Shown here: positions 61,905-64,000 of the stretch, one piece after another
Layout of the letters: each line of letters opens with the position of its first letter
Numbering within the stretch: position 1 is the stretch's first letter
Assembly (NCBI GenBank): GCA_029259595.1
Contig: JAJDEW010000007.1
Coordinates: 31,004 to 95,003 of the forward strand
DNA length: 64,000 nucleotides
Source: Planctomycetota bacterium
GTDB lineage: Bacteria; Planctomycetota; UBA1135; GCA-002686595
Direction: 5' to 3'
Notes under the pieces: model-generated
The model's database searches: none
What the model was told of the DNA's origin: nothing
Seen by the model: the letters and a program-made list of their open reading frames with translations, nothing else
Position numbers and translations under genes: made by a program

Positions 61905-64000
61905 ATGGTTCTCCTGAGCGGTTCCCGCCCCCTTCTTCGCTTTCTCCTCCCCGGCGCGCTGGTCCTCGCGACAGCGGGCAGCGCCTCTGCCCAGTTCAAC
62001 GCGACCCTGCTCGACAACTTCAACCAGGTCAGCTCGTCCTACGCGGACATTTGGGGTGACGGGCAGTTCGCCTACGTGGGGCGCTTCGGGCAGAACCAGG
62101 TCGACATCGTGAACATGTCGAACCCCTCGAACCTGAGCCTGGCTTCGACCTGGAACGTGCCGAACCCCGATGGGGCGGCCAGCGCGCAGGACGTGAAGGG
62201 CAACGCGGACCTGATGTTCGTCTCGCTCGAGTCGGCGGACCCCAACGGCGTGCAGATCCTCGACGTGCGCGTCCCGGGCAGCCCCCAGTTCCTCACGAAC
62301 ATCGACGCGGAGCCGGGCTTCTTCGAGCAGATCCACAACACCTACTTCAAGGACGACTGGCTCTACATCGTCAACTCGGCCGATCCCACGATCGCGCTGA
62401 TCGACCTCACGAGCTACGACATCAACAGCCCGCCGGCTTCGATCACCGGTTGGGACTACCAGCTCACGGGCGTCGGCAATACGTTCGTCCACGACATCAC
62501 GGTGCAGAACGGCGTCCTCTTCGCGGCGGCCTGGGACAGCATCCAGATGTACGACGTCTCGAACCTGGCGAGCTCGGCCCCGACCTTCCTCGGTCAGACC
62601 CTCGGCCTGAACACGCACGCGGTGTGGGGGACGGACGACGGCGCCTACCTGGTGCTGGCCGAAGAGCGCCAGGGCGGCTCGCTGCGGCTCTACTCGGTCG
62701 TCGACAACGGCTCTTCGATCACGCTCGTGCCGCGCGACTCGTATGTCTCCGACACGTCTTTCAGCTCACACAACCCCGTGATCGTCGGCGATCGCGTCTA
62801 CTCGTCGTTCTACTCGGACGGAGTCATCGTGCTCGAGATCGACCGGACCACGCACACGTGGGAAGTCGTGGCTCAGTACGACACGAGCACCGCCGCGCCG
62901 ACGGGCTTCGCCGGCGCCTGGGGCGTCTATCCCCTCATCGGTGAGGACCGCGTCCTGATCTCCGACATGCAGAACGGTGTCTACACGGTCGACTTCAGCG
63001 CGGTGCAGATCTCCTTCGCCGCTGCCCGGCCGCAGATCCTGGCGCCCTTCACGGACGAACCGATCACGGTCGAGCTCACGGGCATCGGGGCCAGCGTCGT
63101 GGATCCCTCGACCGTGGCGCTCAACGTCAGCGTCGACGGCGGCGGGACCCAGGTCTTCCCGATGTCGAACATCGGCGGCAACCAGTGGCAGGCCGACCTT
63201 CCGGGTTCGCTCTGCGGGGCCGAGCTCGAGTACTGGGTCAGCGTGGACGACCTCTCCGGTGCGACCTTCTTCGATCCGGCGACCGCTCCGGCGAAGCGCC
63301 ACCGCGCGTTCGTCGCGACCGGCCTCACGACCGTCTTCGCCGACAACTTCAACGGCAACACGGGCTGGAGCGTTTCGAACTCGGGCGGCCTCTCGACGGG
63401 TGCCTGGGAGCGTGGCGATCCGAACCAGGCCGCCGGTCAGCCCGAGAGCGGCGATCCCGACGGCACGGTGAGCTGCTTCTTCACGGACCAGGGCCCGGTC
63501 GGTGGCTCCGCGGGCGCCAACGACATCGACGGCGGCTCGACGACCTTGACCTCGCCGGCGCTGAACTTCTCGGCCGGCGACGGCCTCATCACCTACTCCG
63601 AGTGGTACTTCAACAACCTCGTCGACGACACGTTCGTGGTCGAGATCTCGAACAACGGTTCGACCTGGGTGAACGTCAAGTCACTCGTCACGAAGGCCGG
63701 TGGTTGGGTTCGCCAGACGGTCCGGGTGTCCGACTACGTCACGCCGACCGCCAATGTCCGCATCCGCTTCACCGCCGAGGACCAAGGTGCGGGTTCGATC
63801 ACGGAAGCCGCGATCGACGAGGTCACGGCCTCGGTCTTCGAATGCGATCCGGCCGCGAGCACGGTCGTCCGCAACGGAACGGCTGTGAACGCCCTCGGCT
63901 ATCAGGCCGTCACCGAGCCCGTCCTCGGTCAAAGCTGGCAGACGACGGTCGACATCGCGACGCCGGGCGCCCTCGCCTCGGTCGTCTCGATCGGCCTCGG
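61905..64000 (+). CDS. Secreted choice-of-anchor-B/LVIVD-like protein (runs off the window end)
   Basis: The frame is open from ATG 61905 to the last base, 698 codons. The signal peptide is MVLLSGSRPLLRFLLPGALV through GSASAQ. Residues about 30-370 resemble LVIVD/choice-of-anchor-B beta-propeller sequences (QVDIVNMSNPSNLSLAS, GVQILDVRVPGSPQFL, SIQMYDVSNLASS). An Ig-like region and a jelly-roll carbohydrate-binding-like region (FADNFNGNTGWSVSNSGG) follow. At the very end VVRNGTAVNALGYQ and DIATPGALASVV begin the same C-terminal module that in two other proteins ends NAIDITIGT. The stop is outside the window. Confidence 0.8.
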   Translation, partial: MVLLSGSRPLLRFLLPGALVLATAGSASAQFNATLLDNFNQVSSSYADIWGDGQFAYVGRFGQNQVDIVNMSNPSNLSLASTWNVPNPDGAASAQDVKGNADLMFVSLESADPNGVQILDVRVPGSPQFLTNIDAEPGFFEQIHNTYFKDDWLYIVNSADPTIALIDLTSYDINSPPASITGWDYQLTGVGNTFVHDITVQNGVLFAAAWDSIQMYDVSNLASSAPTFLGQTLGLNTHAVWGTDDGAYLVLAEERQGGSLRLYSVVDNGSSITLVPRDSYVSDTSFSSHNPVIVGDRVYSSFYSDGVIVLEIDRTTHTWEVVAQYDTSTAAPTGFAGAWGVYPLIGEDRVLISDMQNGVYTVDFSAVQISFAAARPQILAPFTDEPITVELTGIGASVVDPSTVALNVSVDGGGTQVFPMSNIGGNQWQADLPGSLCGAELEYWVSVDDLSGATFFDPATAPAKRHRAFVATGLTTVFADNFNGNTGWSVSNSGGLSTGAWERGDPNQAAGQPESGDPDGTVSCFFTDQGPVGGSAGANDIDGGSTTLTSPALNFSAGDGLITYSEWYFNNLVDDTFVVEISNNGSTWVNVKSLVTKAGGWVRQTVRVSDYVTPTANVRIRFTAEDQGAGSITEAAIDEVTASVFECDPAASTVVRNGTAVNALGYQAVTEPVLGQSWQTTVDIATPGALASVVSIGL

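Overview
The window is high-GC chromosomal DNA that most resembles a planctomycete, probably of the Poly30/Saltatorellus-like group. The inference rests on many secreted FG-GAP/VCBS, PKD and carboxypeptidase-regulatory-like proteins, paired TPR and ASPIC/UnbV lipoproteins, a sulfatase, a DAHL-type sensor kinase, a TIGR02999-like ECF sigma factor, and a shared C-terminal tail ending NAIDITIGT(F/Y). No taxonomic marker such as 16S rRNA is present, so this is an inference from gene content.

Layout. 1-6733: host surface/secreted genes (truncated secreted protein, TPR lipoprotein plus ASPIC/UnbV lipoprotein, trypsin-like protease, lipoprotein). 6950-26741: a 19.8-kb integrated element bounded by two near-identical tRNA-Gly(CCC) genes. 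It carries a tyrosine integrase next to the right tRNA, a second tyrosine recombinase, a primase-helicase, a sigma-70 factor, a candidate iteron origin, terminase small and large subunits, and two HEPN proteins. It has no recognisable portal, capsid or tail gene, so it looks like a phage-satellite or packaging-capable integrative element. 26742-28939: a ClC chloride channel gene and an eroded flank. 28940-32656: di-heme cytochrome c peroxidase and DAHL/PAS histidine kinase in one operon, then a peroxiredoxin whose peroxidatic cysteine codon is an in-frame TGA, a probable selenoprotein. 32657-33535 and 47398-48169: two loci each holding an inverted pair of a dispersed, hairpin-rich repeat. 33536-44825: lipoprotein, FG-GAP protein, carboxypeptidase-regulatory-like protein, DUF805 protein, YfaZ-like outer-membrane protein, sulfatase, FliD-like flagellar cap protein and an ECF sigma factor. 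45151-52331: panD, a secreted FG-GAP protein, an N-acetylornithine carbamoyltransferase-like gene, and a tight operon of glutamine-synthetase-like ligase, class I amidotransferase and SDR (gamma-glutamylated amine metabolism). 52325-54580: ECF sigma, anti-sigma and a secreted protein. 54673-64000: three very large secreted proteins, the last one cut by the window end.

The most interesting items are the probable Sec-peroxiredoxin, the terminase-bearing but capsid-less element with its candidate origin and a structured region upstream of terS, and the paired palindromic repeats abutting 13-bp tandem arrays.
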